Positions 35,092-47,499 are shown, numbered from the stretch's first letter. The stretch: DNA of 64,000 nucleotides from Taxillus chinensis (GCA_023512835.1 CM042088.1:9664078-9728077), one strand, 5' to 3'. Program-made: numbers and translations. Notes: generated from the sequence alone by a model not told the origin.

Positions 35092-36524
35092 TGTCATCAC
35101 TGGTTTTCGTCCGGGCACTTTTGGGGTGAGCTCAAACTAAACCAATGGTGAGAAATTTTAGAGTCGCCACCAACTGTTTTTGGGGTACAGTTGGATACCC
35201 TCTACTTTGAGTAGTTTTAAGTGTATGGTCTGCGTTATCAGAGATGGGTTCGGGAGTTGGTTACGTGTAGGGAAGGATTAGCACCCCTATAGCGCCCTTT
35301 CGGTATCTAATTTAGGAGGAGGAGGTTTTATTTTATTTATACTGCCATGACTGGGCTAAGTTAAAAAGTTTATTTGGCTAAGTTATTTATTAAAGTTATG
35401 GTTAAAATGGATTTATCCTAAATTTCTAAAGGGAATCCTAAAGGTTTTGGATTTTTGAAGTGGATAATGAGATCCTAGGAATTGGTTTGTTTTTTGGTTT
35501 TGCTCTTGGAAATTGAAATCCTAAAAAATATTTGTTTATTTTTCCCCCTTTTTTTTGGTTTTTTTGGTTTTTTTTTTTGTGTATTTTTTTTTTTTTTTTT
35601 TTGGGTTAGAAAACATACATTTTTTGGTTTTTATGTTTTGTAAAACATTTTGTTTTGGTTTTAAAACATGAAAACGTTTTTTGTTTGTTTTTTGTTTTTT
35701 TGTTTTTGTTTTTGGAAACCTTTCTCTCTCTTTTTTTTTTGAAAACTTTTAATTATTTTTGTTTTGAAAACTCAAAGTCACACTTGTTACAAATACATAT
35801 GAAAGTAATGAGCACATAAAATAAACGTGGAGTGTGTGATTATGACATCCATAAATAAGCAAAAATAAAGCCACTCTTTCTTTTCCTTTCTTTTTTTCAT
35901 CTCTTTTTTTTGTTTTGCCCTCCTTTTTTTTTCTAGCTTTTCTCTCTCTTTTTTTTTCTTGCTCTTTACATATTACAACATAAACAGTATATCCAACATA
36001 TATCTACAACTTCAGGGGGGAAAAAATAGCAAACAAACAAACAAAGAAATAATACAAGAAACATACGCCTTTGGGGCTTCCACCGGACTTCTGTTTGGGA
36101 TCCTTGTTTGCACCGACAGTTACCGAGCTCCAATCTCGCAGATGGCAAAAATTAGTTGGGAGATTGCAACGATGTGTGGAGATGAGAGAAGATGAGAAAA
36201 GAAAATCTCTGGGTTCTGAGTAAAACGTGGGAAAGGAGGATGATGTGTATTTTTGGGATTAAGATTTTTTTTGTGGCTGGAATTGAGGGGAAGGGGTATA
36301 AGGTGTAAGGAATAGGAAATGAAGAAACGATTGTTTTTGTTTTGATGGAAACGTAGGAAGAGAAAAAAAGAGCGGAACTAGAATTGTGTTTGTTTTTTGT
36401 ATTTTTTTGGTAAAAGAGCTGTAACGAGGTGTCAGGGAAAAGGAACTGGAAAGACTTGGGGCTGAACTCTTTTCCCTCTCTCTGCCGAACCTCTTCCTTT
36501 TCTGTATCTTTTTTCCCTCAACTC

Positions 36525-36830
36525 TCTGTTTTTCTTTTTTTTTTTTTTTCTTTCTCTGTTTGTGCTGGAATGAGGAATGGTAGCAGGTTTTTTCCAACGA
36601 TGAGGGGTCTTTTCTGTGTTTTTTTCAACTCTCTATTTTTTCTTTTCTCTCTCTGTCTGCACTGGGATGAAGGAAAGACGTGAATGGTAGCAGGGTTTCA
36701 ACGATAAAGGGGGCTCTCTGTTTTTTCTTTCTTTCTTTTTCTGCACTGGAATGATGGAGGGTTCCCTCTTCCTCTTTTTTTTGATGGCTCTCTTCAACGA
36801 AAACCCAACCTCTCTCTCCCCTTTTTTTTT
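36525..36830. repeat. three imperfect ~100-bp repeats
   Basis: Copies begin with ctctctgtttttt-like runs near 36525, 36631 and 36714, each followed by a gcactggaatga word; the first two also carry ggtagcagg. Confidence 0.6.
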
Positions 36831-37209
36831 TTGATGGAACTGCAGACTGCATCTTAAAGGGCAGCCGAAAGTTTTTGGCTGGACTGTCATTAATTGCAGC
36901 ATTTAATGCTGCATTATTGATTTCTTCATTTTCATCCAGGTCTTGTGCAATCTGTCGGGTGCATTATTATTTCCAGCTCCATTAATTTGCGGATCGATGT
37001 CCGGTCGGGTGGTCGGTGTGTGCGGGAAAAGGGGAACTCGTGATTTGCCTTTTTGAATTTGTAGTTTAGCAGCACATGTGACCGACAGGTATTCAAAATA
37101 ATGTTTTGTTAGATGGCCAGCGCATAAAACAAGCCCCATGAACGACCAGCGAGAGGAAAAAAGGAAACCCGTGAGAAAAAGCCGGCGCGAAAAGCTAGCG
37201 AGAAAAAAT

Positions 37210-37690
37210 CAGCGAAGGCAAAAAAGGGTCGGAGGTTCGAAGTGTCGGCAGGTCGAAGTGTCGGCAGCGAGGCTTCGAAGGTCGAAGGGTCGGAGGTGGA
37301 AGGCGTACGGGTGCCGCGGGTCGAAGTGTCGGCAGCGAGGCTTCGAGGAACAACGATCAAAGGGCCAAATGGTCGGAGTGTCGGCAGCGGGGCTTCGAGG
37401 GTCGAAGGTGGAAGGCGTACGGGGGTCGAAGGGTCGAAGGTCAGAACTCAGCAGGTCAACGGGGCTTCGAGGCTTCGAGGCTTCGGGGCTTCGGGGCTTC
37501 GGGACTTCGAGGCTTCGAGCTTCGGGGCTTCGAGGCTTCGAGCTTCGAGGCTTGGAGCTTCGGGACTTCGGGGCTTCGAGCTTCGGGGCTTCGAGGTTTC
37601 GAGCTTCGGGTCTTCGGGGCTTTGAGCTTCGGGGCTTCGAGGCTTCGAGCTTCGGGGTCAATGGGTCGAAGTGTCGGCAGGTCAACGGTC
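37210..37690. repeat. GGCTTCGAG/GCTTCGGGG word array in LTR
   Basis: The words ggcttcgagg, gcttcgggg and gtcgaagg repeat dozens of times with 8-20 bp spacing. They create false open frames on both strands. Confidence 0.85.
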
Positions 37691-38199
37691 AACGGTCAAC
37701 CCCCTTTTTTTTAACTTTTAATTACCTTTTTACCCCCACCAAAAATGCAAAAATGGATAACCTTCCAGGGATTGTTCGGGGAGATCCGTATTCGCCTACA
37801 TAGGCATTTTGAAGAGTTTCACATGATCACTTATGCGGGCAGTTTGACCAGGGGCATTGACCGTCTTTTGGCAAGTTTGACTTTTTCCAACGAAAGTTGT
37901 TTTGGCCATAACTTCTTCATTTTAAGTCCGATTTGAGCTCGGTCAAGTGCGTTGGTCTCCAATTTTCATCCTCCATCACCTAGTGTTGGTCTTGGGGCGC
38001 TTCAAGGACTTGTAGCAAAAGTCATTAATCTTGAACTCCCCCATCCGTGTCAATTGTATCCATCTTGTGCAGATTGGGGTAGACCATTCCTTGGAAGTAT
38101 GGGATCATTGTGGACCTGTTCAATAAGGTATATGGCATGGGCCAAAAGGTATATCAAATGGGCTTAGTATGTCCAACCCGGACAAAATAGGGTCCTACA

Positions 38200-38338
38200 A
38201 CCATTATCACGTGCACATGCCATTTTGCCTCCCCAGGCCGCCCTTTTTTTGCTAAAAGCTCCCTTTTTGGTCCATAAACTGATTTGGCTAATTTGTTTGA
38301 GAATAAAATATCTAAAAACCCGCCAAAACAGCTTCAAA

Positions 38339-38386
<48 letters not shown>

Positions 38387-38508
38387 GCAAACAATCTCTT
38401 CCTAGGTGTTGAGCAATTATCTATGCATTAATGGAACAAATTAGCTCAAAATGTGCTCTTTACTGTCTAAAATATGTACAAGAATAATGGCATAAATGCA
38501 CATTATCA
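38200..38508 (-). repeat. truncated 3' LTR of the Tat-like element
   Basis: Starts TGATAATGTGCATTTATGCC at 38508 and matches the first ~310 bp of the 5' LTR (46045-45735), including the TA/CA microsatellite at 38342-38387. Homology stops at 38200, where the LTR ending at 38199 begins. Confidence 0.85.
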
Positions 38509-40196
38509 AACACACCACACTTGAACCATTGCTTGTCCTCAAGCAAAAACATACAAGCATGCAAAAATAAAATAACACAGTCACACTGGAATGAAAATAA
38601 AAATAAAAATCGAGGAGGGTCATGGTTTCCTAAGCATGCAACTCTATCATGATGAAGTGGGCATTCAAGTAACCAAAATGAATTATAAGTTAGCTCATTC
38701 ATGTCCATACCCGAAGTCCAACAACCATGCAGTCTCATCACTGAAATTCAGATATTAATAAACATTCCATGATAAAACAGCATCTAGTTTCCCTTAAAGT
38801 CCTCACCAAGGTTAGAGCAGCCTCACTCAACTATAAATTTTCATACAAACCCAAATACAGTACCTAACAGAAAATCAATGGGTTGAAAGGCTCCTCCTAC
38901 ATTCTCCTCTAGCTATTGTGTAAGTGCTTGCCAAGCAAGCATGTGAGTTCCAAATTGTGCTCATCAAAGGAAACACACATTCTATTCTACTTTATTTTGA
39001 GACTCACACACTATTCTAAGAAACACACCTTGAGCTTAAGAGTTAAGCTCAACACTCAAGACAAACACAAAAATAAAAATATTCAGCCAAGATGACAAAT
39101 AATCACACATCAAGACAGTAAGCCATTGTGGCTTTTATTCTGAGAAATCATTTTTTAATATATTGTTTTTGGCTTTTTCCACACTTCTTTTAAGTAATAA
39201 CCTTACAAGGTTGCATTTAATGCTTTCCCTTGATGGATTATTCACTCTCTAACCTTTTTTTTTTCTTATTTTCTTTTGCCTTTTTCTTTGCTGCAATGAG
39301 ATAAAAATAATTACAAACCCATAGGAAGGGCTGGATTTTTATGCATACCCTTTTTCAATATGTTAAGGTGGGAGAGACAAAAATGCATTGAGTGTCTCAC
39401 ATCCCATTAGCCAAATAAGTGATGGCTTTTTCCAAATGTGCATCACAGCCTTTTATATCTACAACACTATAAAACAAAACTAGGATACATATGAACTCAA
39501 AGTGACTTAATGACCCTGCATTACTAGCTACACACACCAACACCGAGCACTAATAAGTAATCACATGCTTACTTGACTCCCACCATTAAATAACTAATGT
39601 TGAATGCAAGAGGAGCAACAAACTACAAGCCCATAACCCAATAATGGCACTCGAAGGCTAAAAAGATGTTTTTTTTAAACTCTAAGGGAAACCAAGGATG
39701 TCCTAGCATGTCATGCTCATTTAATATTTAAACTCCAGCTCCAAAAACATGGTGATATCATTCAAGAGCTATAGACATGATTAAACCAAATCATAACACA
39801 CCTTAATTACTTTAACACCCTTATCACAACATGATACTAATGTGGCATAAAAATTAAAATTTAAGCCAAAATTGCATACCTAGTATCCATGCCTTTCCAC
39901 ATGCAACAAAAACAAAAACAAACCAAACACTTAAACAAAAACAAGACAGGCAATCACACAACATAAAGGATAAACAAGTGGCTCAAGTTACTCCCCACAC
40001 CACACTTAAAAGTATGCTATGTCCTCATGGCATGGAATAAGGAGTAGGAAGATACTTACCTCAAAGTGGCAAGGCTGTAGAAGAAGAGTGGGTGCGAAGA
40101 CCATCTCAAAATTCCCTGCACACACTCCAACAAACAAAAACAAAACAAAACAAAACTAGCCTGGGATGCCTCCCGATAGTGCTTTAGTTAAGGTCT
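38509..40196 (-). other. 3' non-coding part of the Tat-like element
   Basis: No ORF or domain. It begins (minus strand) before the LTR with GTGTGGTGTGTT, the likely polypurine tract. The rest is AT-rich and featureless. Confidence 0.5.
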
Positions 40197-41690
40197 GTAG
40201 CTAGACCTTGTCATACTAAGTTCAACCAAAGTATAAAAGGCTTTCATCCTTGCATTGTAAACCTCAGCAGTCTCGTAGACCACAGCAATCGGATGAATGA
40301 ACTGCTGTGGGAGCCACTTGAACTCTTGATTCAAGTGTTGATAGGGAGACACCTCTATAAACTTATGGTTCTCCTTCCTCTTATTCCATCGAGGAGGTAA
40401 CACAAATTCAATATACTCCACAAATTCAAGCACCTCCTTCTCGTATGTAAGGGAAGATGATTCCAAATCAAACATAGTAGTGGTGGGCTCATGTAGCTTG
40501 TCTTCATAAAGAGTACCTTGGTTTGATGTGCCTTCAGATATGAGACTTATATCATCATCATCCAAGATTTGTTGCTGCATCATTGGGTTGTCATTTATTG
40601 GTTTCTCATGTTCTTATAACAACCCAGAACAATTCAAGTCTTCCTCTTCTTCTTGGATAGGAAAAAACTTCAAATTGTCCTCATAAGCTCCAACCATGGG
40701 AAGAGTTGAAGTGGATACATCACATGGGCTATTAAATTGTGGTGGAGGGACCACCTCATCATAATGAAACATTGCCCTTTTATCCACTTCTTGTTCTATA
40801 GCAGCATTAATGGTTTGACTAGCTAGAATGTGAGCTTCATCTTCAGAATCATTATTAGCAGAAAACTCCTATTCTTGTGAGGCAGATGTCAAAGATTGAT
40901 TCATGGAAGTTGGAGTGATGGCTTTGCAATTCTCTTCAGTTTTTATCTCTGTGTCACCAGCAAAGGAGTTAGATGAGACTCCTTTATTTGCATTTTGAGC
41001 CATACTCATCAATAATTGCTCCATATTTTTTTATGGTAGTCTCCATACTTTCTAGCCTTTCATTCAAATCCTCTACCTCTCTTATGGTTTCTTTATCTTC
41101 AACTTGGGGCTGCCACTCTTGTTGTTGAAATGGACAATAATTTCCATAGAGTGGGGCTTCAGCGTAAGCTTCATCTTGATATTGCCCAACCCATTTGTTC
41201 TCAGAATATCCATTGAAGAAACCATTAAACTCCTCATGGTGGTGGCTCTTGTGGATAGTAGTCACCCCCAGGTTGGGTGTAAGTTAGCCAGACTTCTCTA
41301 CCATCTTCATTAATACTCCCACCATAATAAGGAGGCTCCTGGTATGAATAACTGCTTGTGGGAGGATCATAAACAGTGCAATCCCAAGCACTATATGAAA
41401 ATTGATCTGCTGCATGGCTTGGAACATAAACATGTTGGTCTGCCATCATTGAATCCTCCTCATCTCTCCCTTGGATTTCCCACAAATATTTGTTGGATTG
41501 GATCATCCTTTCCAAACATTCTTCCATGGTTAGCTCCTCTTCATCTCCAAACTTTCTGTCCATTGGAGTGCTTGAACCCTTTTGTTTTTTTAAGATATAT
41601 ATAAGAAGCTGCAAATAAAAAAAACCTACAAAACAAAAACTGCAAAACCAAATATAAAGTTGAACATCACTGAGGAATTTCCTCAATCAC
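40197..41690 (-). pseudogene. internal ORF of the non-autonomous Tat-like element, function unknown
   Basis: Several overlapping minus-strand frames join across frameshifts and stops into one acidic protein of about 490 residues. It begins with a charged block (EELTMEECLERMIQSNKYLW), then a Tyr/Pro/Gln-rich stretch (SYQEPPYYGG), a predicted coiled coil (EDLNERLESMETTIKKYG), a low-complexity acidic region, and a C-terminal part with KWLPQQFIHPIAVVYETA. I recognise no enzymatic or gag motif. Such ORFs take the place of gag-pol in elements that depend on helpers. Confidence 0.5.
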
Positions 41691-41841
41691 CTTGTGAGCG
41701 CTCCTGTAAAACACAACAACAAACACACAAGTAGCTCCAAACAATATGGAAAATAGATTTACAGAAGTAAAAACACACCCAAAATCAATATTCCAACAAA
41801 TTCAATCAATGTTGATTTTAAACAGACTATTAACCGTTGAA

Positions 41842-41859
41842 TCCCTGGCAACGGCGCCA
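41842..41859 (-). promoter_or_regulatory. primer-binding site of the Tat-like element
   Basis: TGGCGCCGTTGCCAGGGA on the minus strand, three bases after the 5' LTR end. This is the typical plant Athila/Tat PBS class (thought to pair with tRNA-Asp). Confidence 0.8.
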
Positions 41860-41886
41860 TTTTGACAAACAGATTTTTAACCTCCC

Positions 41887-44490
41887 TGTCACGCCCCCGA
41901 ATTCCAGGGAACCCGGAACTGGGTACATGACTTCCCCTTGCCCGCACCCGATAAGTCAAGGGGTTGGTGACTAGCACCAATGGAGACTACACCGTGGGTG
42001 CTGTATCAAATATGCAACCATGTACATTCATACATCAAGGGTAATCCTGTACTTTCTCATATATCATCATGCATACAATGAGTCAAACAGTCATACAGAC
42101 ATCACATCATACAGTATGCAAATACAACTGTGCACGGACCCATGTCCGGGATATCACATAAAACAATACAGAATATAACTGTATCATACATCAGAGTAGT
42201 GGACGTCCTCCTGGAAGAAAGTCCTCCACTAGTCTCGGGTCACACCTGAAAAGGGTAAACAACAAGTAGGGGTGAGCGACAAGATCAGTAGGTGACCCCA
42301 ACACTCCACATCATGCAGACATACAAGTCTATGCTACATGCTCTGTGTACTCATGCACTGTGTAGTGTGCACAATCATCAGGACTCAGCCTGCAAACAAA
42401 CATCAGGACCTAGCCTGCCCACATAGGACAACTTGTCCACGATCCTCAACAGGATCCCAGCTCAGGGCACTCAGCCCTACCACAGCACTATATGCCCGGA
42501 CACAGTCGCCACACAGGCCTGCCATCGGCGCATATGCCTGCCACATCAAACACATAGCACCATTGGTGCATCACGGTGAGAACCCAAACAAGTCACGGAG
42601 TCCATGCCCCAATACCTCACACCAACATACTAACATTAGTATGGCATGTCATTCTCAACATTTCCTTTAGAACTATAACCATTCTTCACAAGTAAATCCT
42701 CAATCCTTGATTTATGAAGGAAGTACCCATAGCAGCTATTTTCTTGAAATCAAAAGTCCCGGCATTGGGTTCCTATATCATAAATAAGATAATTTGATTT
42801 TTGGGGATTTTTCTGAGATGTCTAACCCCACTTTCCAAAAATTCACCACTACGAACTTTTGGGTTTTCCGTGATTTTACACTAAAACCCAATTTTCACAT
42901 TTTGAAATAGTGGGAATTAATTTTTCTAGTATTTTTCTTTGAATCCAAATGGGGGGTATTTCGTTATTTACATAGTAACTTAAATGTGTATATGGGTATA
43001 GGTTACGATGTAAATAGGTCCAGTCCAGTGCTGTCTAGTGTCCAGTTACACTGCAGGAGCTGCGACTCGTAGCTTAGAACCTGCGACTCGTAGTTGTGGA
43101 ACAGCGACTCGTAGCTGCGGAGTGCGGAGCTGCAGCGCGCCTCGAAGACTCGAAGCGAGGCTACGACCTTCGACCTACGAGGCAACAAACTTCGACCCTT
43201 CGGCTACGAACTACGAACTATGAGGCTATGAACTACGGGTCTACGAACTACGAACCTATGACCCTACGAACTACGAACTACGACCCTTCGACCTAGAACT
43301 TCGGGTCTCCGTCATTTCGAACCAGGAACGCGCCCAAGGTATTGTTTATCGTCGTTTTCACCTGTTCTTCATCTGAAACGCGCCCAGAAACTCCCAGACG
43401 CTCACTAACACCCCTGTTTCGCAACAAACTACGATATCTACCTCACAACGCGTCCAGAATGCCTCTAAATCGCGCAGAAACAACAGAAATACATAAAATT
43501 CCAGATTTCTAGAAATCTATATTTAAACCCAGATTTCCATGGTTGACTTATCAACCCTCATGAAAAACACAGTTAATCAACCCCAAAATCACAGAAACAT
43601 ATATTCACAATGATATAAAACAGTTCTTAACCACAGATCTTATGCTAAACCATTAGATCTAACCCAAAATTGGTTTTCCCCAAATTCTAGGGTTCATGCT
43701 CAATTTCATAAATCATGATGAATTCGTGCAAATCCAAAACAAGAGAAGGATAAGAAGTTCAAGGACACCTACTTGAAGTGAATCTTTGAGCTCCATGAAC
43801 CCAAATCGCCCCAAATCACCAAGGCCTCCAAGCTCTCTCAAGCTCTCTCTCTCAAACGCACAAACGTGAAACGTAAAGTGAAAGCTTCTTCTTTTTTTTC
43901 TGTTATTTATATTTCTGCTAGTCAACTGACCTAATTAACCATTGACCCAGTCAATAATTGACCTCCAAGGTCCCGAACTCCAAATTGAGTCAAATTACAG
44001 TCAAAACGCTCGAAATGACGAGCACAACACTAAACCGATATTATTACACCCAAATGACCGCCCAAACGCAAAGTCAACCAATAAACCCCCAAAAGTCAAT
44101 AATCGGGTCAAACGGGGCCCCGACTCGAAATCGAGCCCAAGTACAGTCAAAATGCTCACATCGATGACTACACTACCATCCAGATACTTATATTCCCATA
44201 GAATGGCTATCTTTCAAAACTACCCAGATACGAGTCTTTACATCCTCCCCACCTTAGGACTTTTCGTCCTCGAAAATAAAACACATGCCCAAAGGACATA
44301 GCAAAATTCAAGCTCAATGTCCCAACAACAAAACATAAAACATGATCACCGATCACACATGTGCCATGCAACTCGTAATAAGCCAAAAGGGCTGACAAAA
44401 TCCAACAACAATGAGCTAAACCACATCTCAAACAACATATGCAAAACAAATGCATAAAACATAACTCATACCTTAGGGAAGGTCCTCACA
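41887..44490 (-). mobile_element. Tekay-type solo LTR nested in the Tat-like 5' LTR
   Basis: 2,604 bp bounded (minus strand) by TGTGAGGACCTTCCC and GGGGGCGTGACA, with a perfect 5-bp duplication CTCCC (41882-41886 and 44491-44495). It matches both LTRs of the Tekay element at 52229-60469 along most of its length. No internal genes. Confidence 0.9.
43040..43310. repeat. GACTCGTAG/CTACGAACTACGA word array in Tekay solo LTR
   Basis: The words gcgactcgtag, ctacgaacta and cttcgaccc recur about 20 times in 270 bp. The same place in the 5' LTR at 52975-53215 carries a different word set. Confidence 0.75.
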
Positions 44491-45424
44491 CTCCCTCTAA
44501 CAGAGCTTAGGTAATGTCGTTTAAATCCATGCCAAACAATATTTTTAATTCCTAGATGCTTTCCACAGTGTAGTAGCAAGTAAGGGGTCGAACCCACAGA
44601 GATTGCTTGGATAAAAGTCTGATCAAACCACTGATTTACTAATGCTTTCTAAATTGTTTTGGTAAATCAATTAACTTTTAAACTAAGAACTAATTTGTAT
44701 TTTGTTTTCTAAATTTTCAGACAGCAGAAATTCAGAATTGATACCAAGGGATTGAGGTTCTCGGGTCACAAGTTCACCTCCCTATGCCGTTGCTACTGAT
44801 TTTATGGTTCTTTGGGGTTGTTTTGATGACAGCATGCTATATATTAACCAAGGAACTGCAAATGGTCATTGCCAGACCTTCTAAGTGCTGACTGCTTGAA
44901 TGGTCATCACAACAGCAACATACACATCCAATATATCACACATACAAGAGGATAATGGTCACACCAATCATAAGCATGTCATGAATCTCATATCTACCCT
45001 AGACTAGGGCTAAGAAAACCCAGGTGTACACCCCAGATCTTAAAAGTTGAAGAACAGATTCATAAAAACATGAAATTATCAAATACCAAACCCAGAATTC
45101 ATAAAATCATCACAAAAGCATAAGGGGGCTACATTGCTCCCCTAGAAAAGAGACTTACACACTCATAATAATCAAAATAATCTCAATAATAATCCACAAA
45201 CCCATGAACACAAGGGGGGAAGAGATAGATGGTCACTGTCTCCAGCCTTAATCTCCAGAGTATGCAGCAGTGCTTGATCTCTTCAAGTCCAGCTCTTGCA
45301 GAACACGTTCTGCCTTTCTAATCCCTTCTCCAGCCATCGGCCTTGCTCTCCTCTCCTCCAAGGTGGAGGAAGAACCCTAGGCATCCCCTGATGTTCAATC
45401 CTCTAGAAAAGATGTGTTTCCTCC

Positions 45425-45432
45425 TTTATATA
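45425..45432 (-). promoter_or_regulatory. LTR TATA box of the Tat-like element
   Basis: TATATAAAGGAGG context on the minus strand, about 615 bp into the LTR. Confidence 0.5.
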
Positions 45433-45875
45433 GGGCTGCTGGACAGACTAAGGAGTTGACCTAACCCACAACTGTCACCTCTTAATCAAAACTACACAGT
45501 TTTGTTTAGTGAACCAAAATTCAACTTAAAATCCAAATACAGCTCAAACCAAGCAAAATTAGGCTAAACTCCAGAAGGGAAAAATGATTAGAATGACAAA
45601 GCACACTGAACTGTGTAGAAATATCCATGCCCGTGATATGGTGATATCACGGGCAGCTCCAAATGCCTTGAAATTTTGCCCCAAGCTTTATATCATCATA
45701 TAAAAGGTAGGGCTTGAATATCAGCCTGCTTGTGACAATGGCCATTATCACATGTACATGCCATTTTGCCTCCCCAGGCTGCCCTCTTTTGCTAAAAGCT
45801 CCCTTTTTGGTCCATAAACTGATTTGGCCAATTTGTTTGAGAATAAAATATCTAAAAACCTGCCAAAACAACTCC

Positions 45876-45923
<48 letters not shown>

Positions 45924-46045
45924 CAAACAGTCTCTTCCTAGGTGTTGAGCAATTATCTATGCATTAATGGAACAAATTAGGCTCAAAACATGATCTTTAC
46001 TGTCTAAAATATGTACAAGAATAATAGCATAAATGCACGTTATCA

Positions 46046-47443
46046 GTCAACATCAGGAATGACACCTGCAGGAGAGGCGGACCGAGCCTCAGCAGGGGAG
46101 GGAACCTGTGCGTCATGGGCCTTTCCGGAGGAGACAGCGAAGGGAACATCCGAAATGTGAGCAGGCATAAGAAAGCCATGGTCCAAATTCCAGACGATCA
46201 TATCCTCCGGGGTGCAGGTGTGTTTGGCATAAAACACCTTGATTTCATTGTCGGGGATGGAGGCAGTGCAGGCGAGGCTAAAACGGAACCATAGGTCCGT
46301 TAAGGTGTTGGCAGAGAGATGGTCAAGGTAGTATTGGGGTTGAGGTAAGGGAGGCATAGGAGCTTCTGGAAGAGATTCCGGGACATCGGTGACGGCAATG
46401 GCAACGGCAGTATCAACCGCGGCAGCAACAGCGGAAGTGGAAGGAGTGGGGACATCCACAGCAGAAGGAGCTGGGGAAACAGCCTTTGTTAAATTGGGCT
46501 GAGAAGGTCCCACAACCTCAGAGGGGTCAGCACGGACGCTGTGCTGGGAGGCTCGAGAGATGGAAGGGGCAGCAACAGACCGAATCCGGGAGGACCGGTG
46601 AGCAGAGCTAACTTCGGGGGCACGACTGTCGGAGGGGTCACCAACCGAGCTGCCTTGTTGTTCCGAGGCAGGAAGAAGGCGGAGAGCAATAGAGGGACGG
46701 CGGGCCGTTATGTTCCCATCAGGCGTAAAGTGGCAAAGATAATAAGCTTGAGGGAAAGGGATAACATCATAGCGGGCAAAATGGTCCGGATGTAGATGCC
46801 GGAAGACAGCACTGAGTATCCGCCCGAAAGAATGGTTCTTTGGACCGTTCTTCAGCAGTCGGAACAAGAATGTCCCCCAGTCCATCGGGAGACACTCAAA
46901 GATGCCGTACATAGCCAACAGAAGGTCATACGGGATGGAGTCCAGAGTAGTTGTACGAGCCAAGAGGCATCGTCTCAATATGGTCGCCATACATCGGTAG
47001 CGACCTTGGAAAGACTTCATTTTGTACTCCTTCCCTTTATAGGAGCAGCCCATGGAAGCAGCCATTGTCTCAGCATCCGGGCGTTGAGGATCACCAGGAG
47101 GTAGATTGAGAGCGGCGCGGAGGACAGCAAGGGTGATCAATATGGATTCACCGCGGACATAGGAGATAATGGAGTTGGTGGTGCAGCGGATCCGTTGGTA
47201 GAACTCAAAAATGTCTTCAATAAGAAGATCGATAGGATTGGAGATCAGGTTCAGGATGTGAGAGGCTTCTAGGAGTGGGTGGAGTTCCAGAAACCAAGCC
47301 GGAAGATTGGAGACAGCGCGCCAATCAACCAGATGGCCGGGGTTAACGCCGGAAAGAGAAGTTTTGGGTGCTATTGGAGAGAGAGATTGAGAGGAGAAGG
47401 AGGTGAGGTCTTGGGCATTGAAGGAGCGACGAGGGTTTTAGGG
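46046..47443 (-). pseudogene. element 2 3' ORF, N-terminal part (longest intact frame in the window)
   Basis: About 465 codons without a stop from 47443 to 46046. The conserved N-terminal block (NPGHLVDWRAVSNLPAWFLE to LITLAVLRAALNLPPG) aligns with the start of the element 1 3' ORF. A globular middle follows (CMATILRRCLLARTT, SFGRILSAVFRHLHPDHFAR), then a Ser/Ala/Pro-rich tail, then SANTLTDLWFRFSLACTASI. No ATG begins this frame. The only suitable ATG, at 47418, is one base out of frame and reaches a stop after 15 codons. The Tat-like element then cuts the ORF at 46046; the remaining pieces are at 34676-35091 and 31647-32460. Confidence 0.65.
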
Positions 47444-47485
47444 ATTTGGAAAATGTAAAACTCGCGCTGCACAGGAATGTCCAGG

Positions 47486-47493
47486 ATATATAA
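47486..47493 (-). promoter_or_regulatory. candidate TATA box of element 2 3' ORF
   Basis: Minus strand TTATATAT about 70 bp before the ATG at 47418, followed by a pyrimidine-rich leader (47400-47360). The layout is like that before the 3' ORF of element 1. Confidence 0.35.
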
Positions 47494-47499
47494 GACCAA

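Larger units (their letters stand above)
35092..38199. mobile_element. LTR of an Ogre/Tat-like gypsy element (solo or truncated)
   Basis: 3,108 bp with TG...CA ends (TGTCATCACTGG, GGGTCCTACA). It contains the block gagtcgccaccaac ... ggttcgggagttggttacgt ... attagcacccct (35160-35300), which I know from the LTR/leader region of Ogre-type elements. T-rich and CT-rich tracts at 35520-36860 include three roughly 100-bp repeats. No PBS, gag or pol is seen. Flanks GCCAT and ACCAT agree at 4 of 5 bases, but the two sides belong to different elements. Orientation not settled. Confidence 0.6.
38200..46045 (-). mobile_element. non-autonomous Tat-like LTR retrotransposon in element 2
   Basis: Reading leftwards: 5' LTR (46045-41863, interrupted by a solo LTR), PBS (41859-41842), an internal region of 3.35 kb with no gag, protease, RT or integrase but a degenerate ORF of unknown function, and the start of the 3' LTR (38508-38200, truncated). 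The bases GTCAA (46046-46050) next to the 5' LTR are the presumed target site. It interrupts the element 2 3' ORF at 46046. Confidence 0.75.
41863..46045 (-). repeat. 5' LTR of the Tat-like element, split by a solo LTR
   Basis: Starts TGATAACGTGCATTTATGC at 46045 and ends TGTCA at 41863. Without the nested 41887-44490 LTR and its duplicated CTCCC it is 1,574 bp, close to the 1,516 bp of the related solo LTR at 23754. A TATATAAA box lies at 45432-45425, and a CA/TA microsatellite at 45882-45922 also occurs in the 3' LTR. Confidence 0.85.

Noticed and set aside
35520..36000. Long T-rich and CT-rich tracts that could be a terminator or LINE tail
   Set aside because: They lie inside an LTR with defined ends; no adjacent LINE code.
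37209..37803. Long overlapping open frames with repeated SSKPRSPEA / FEASRLRAS-like peptides on both strands
   Set aside because: They are translations of the GCTTCGAGG/GCTTCGGGG word array in an LTR, open on both strands only because of the repeat.
38342..38387. CA/TA microsatellite as a separate feature
   Set aside because: It is part of the Tat-like LTR and occurs in both LTR copies (also 45882-45922).
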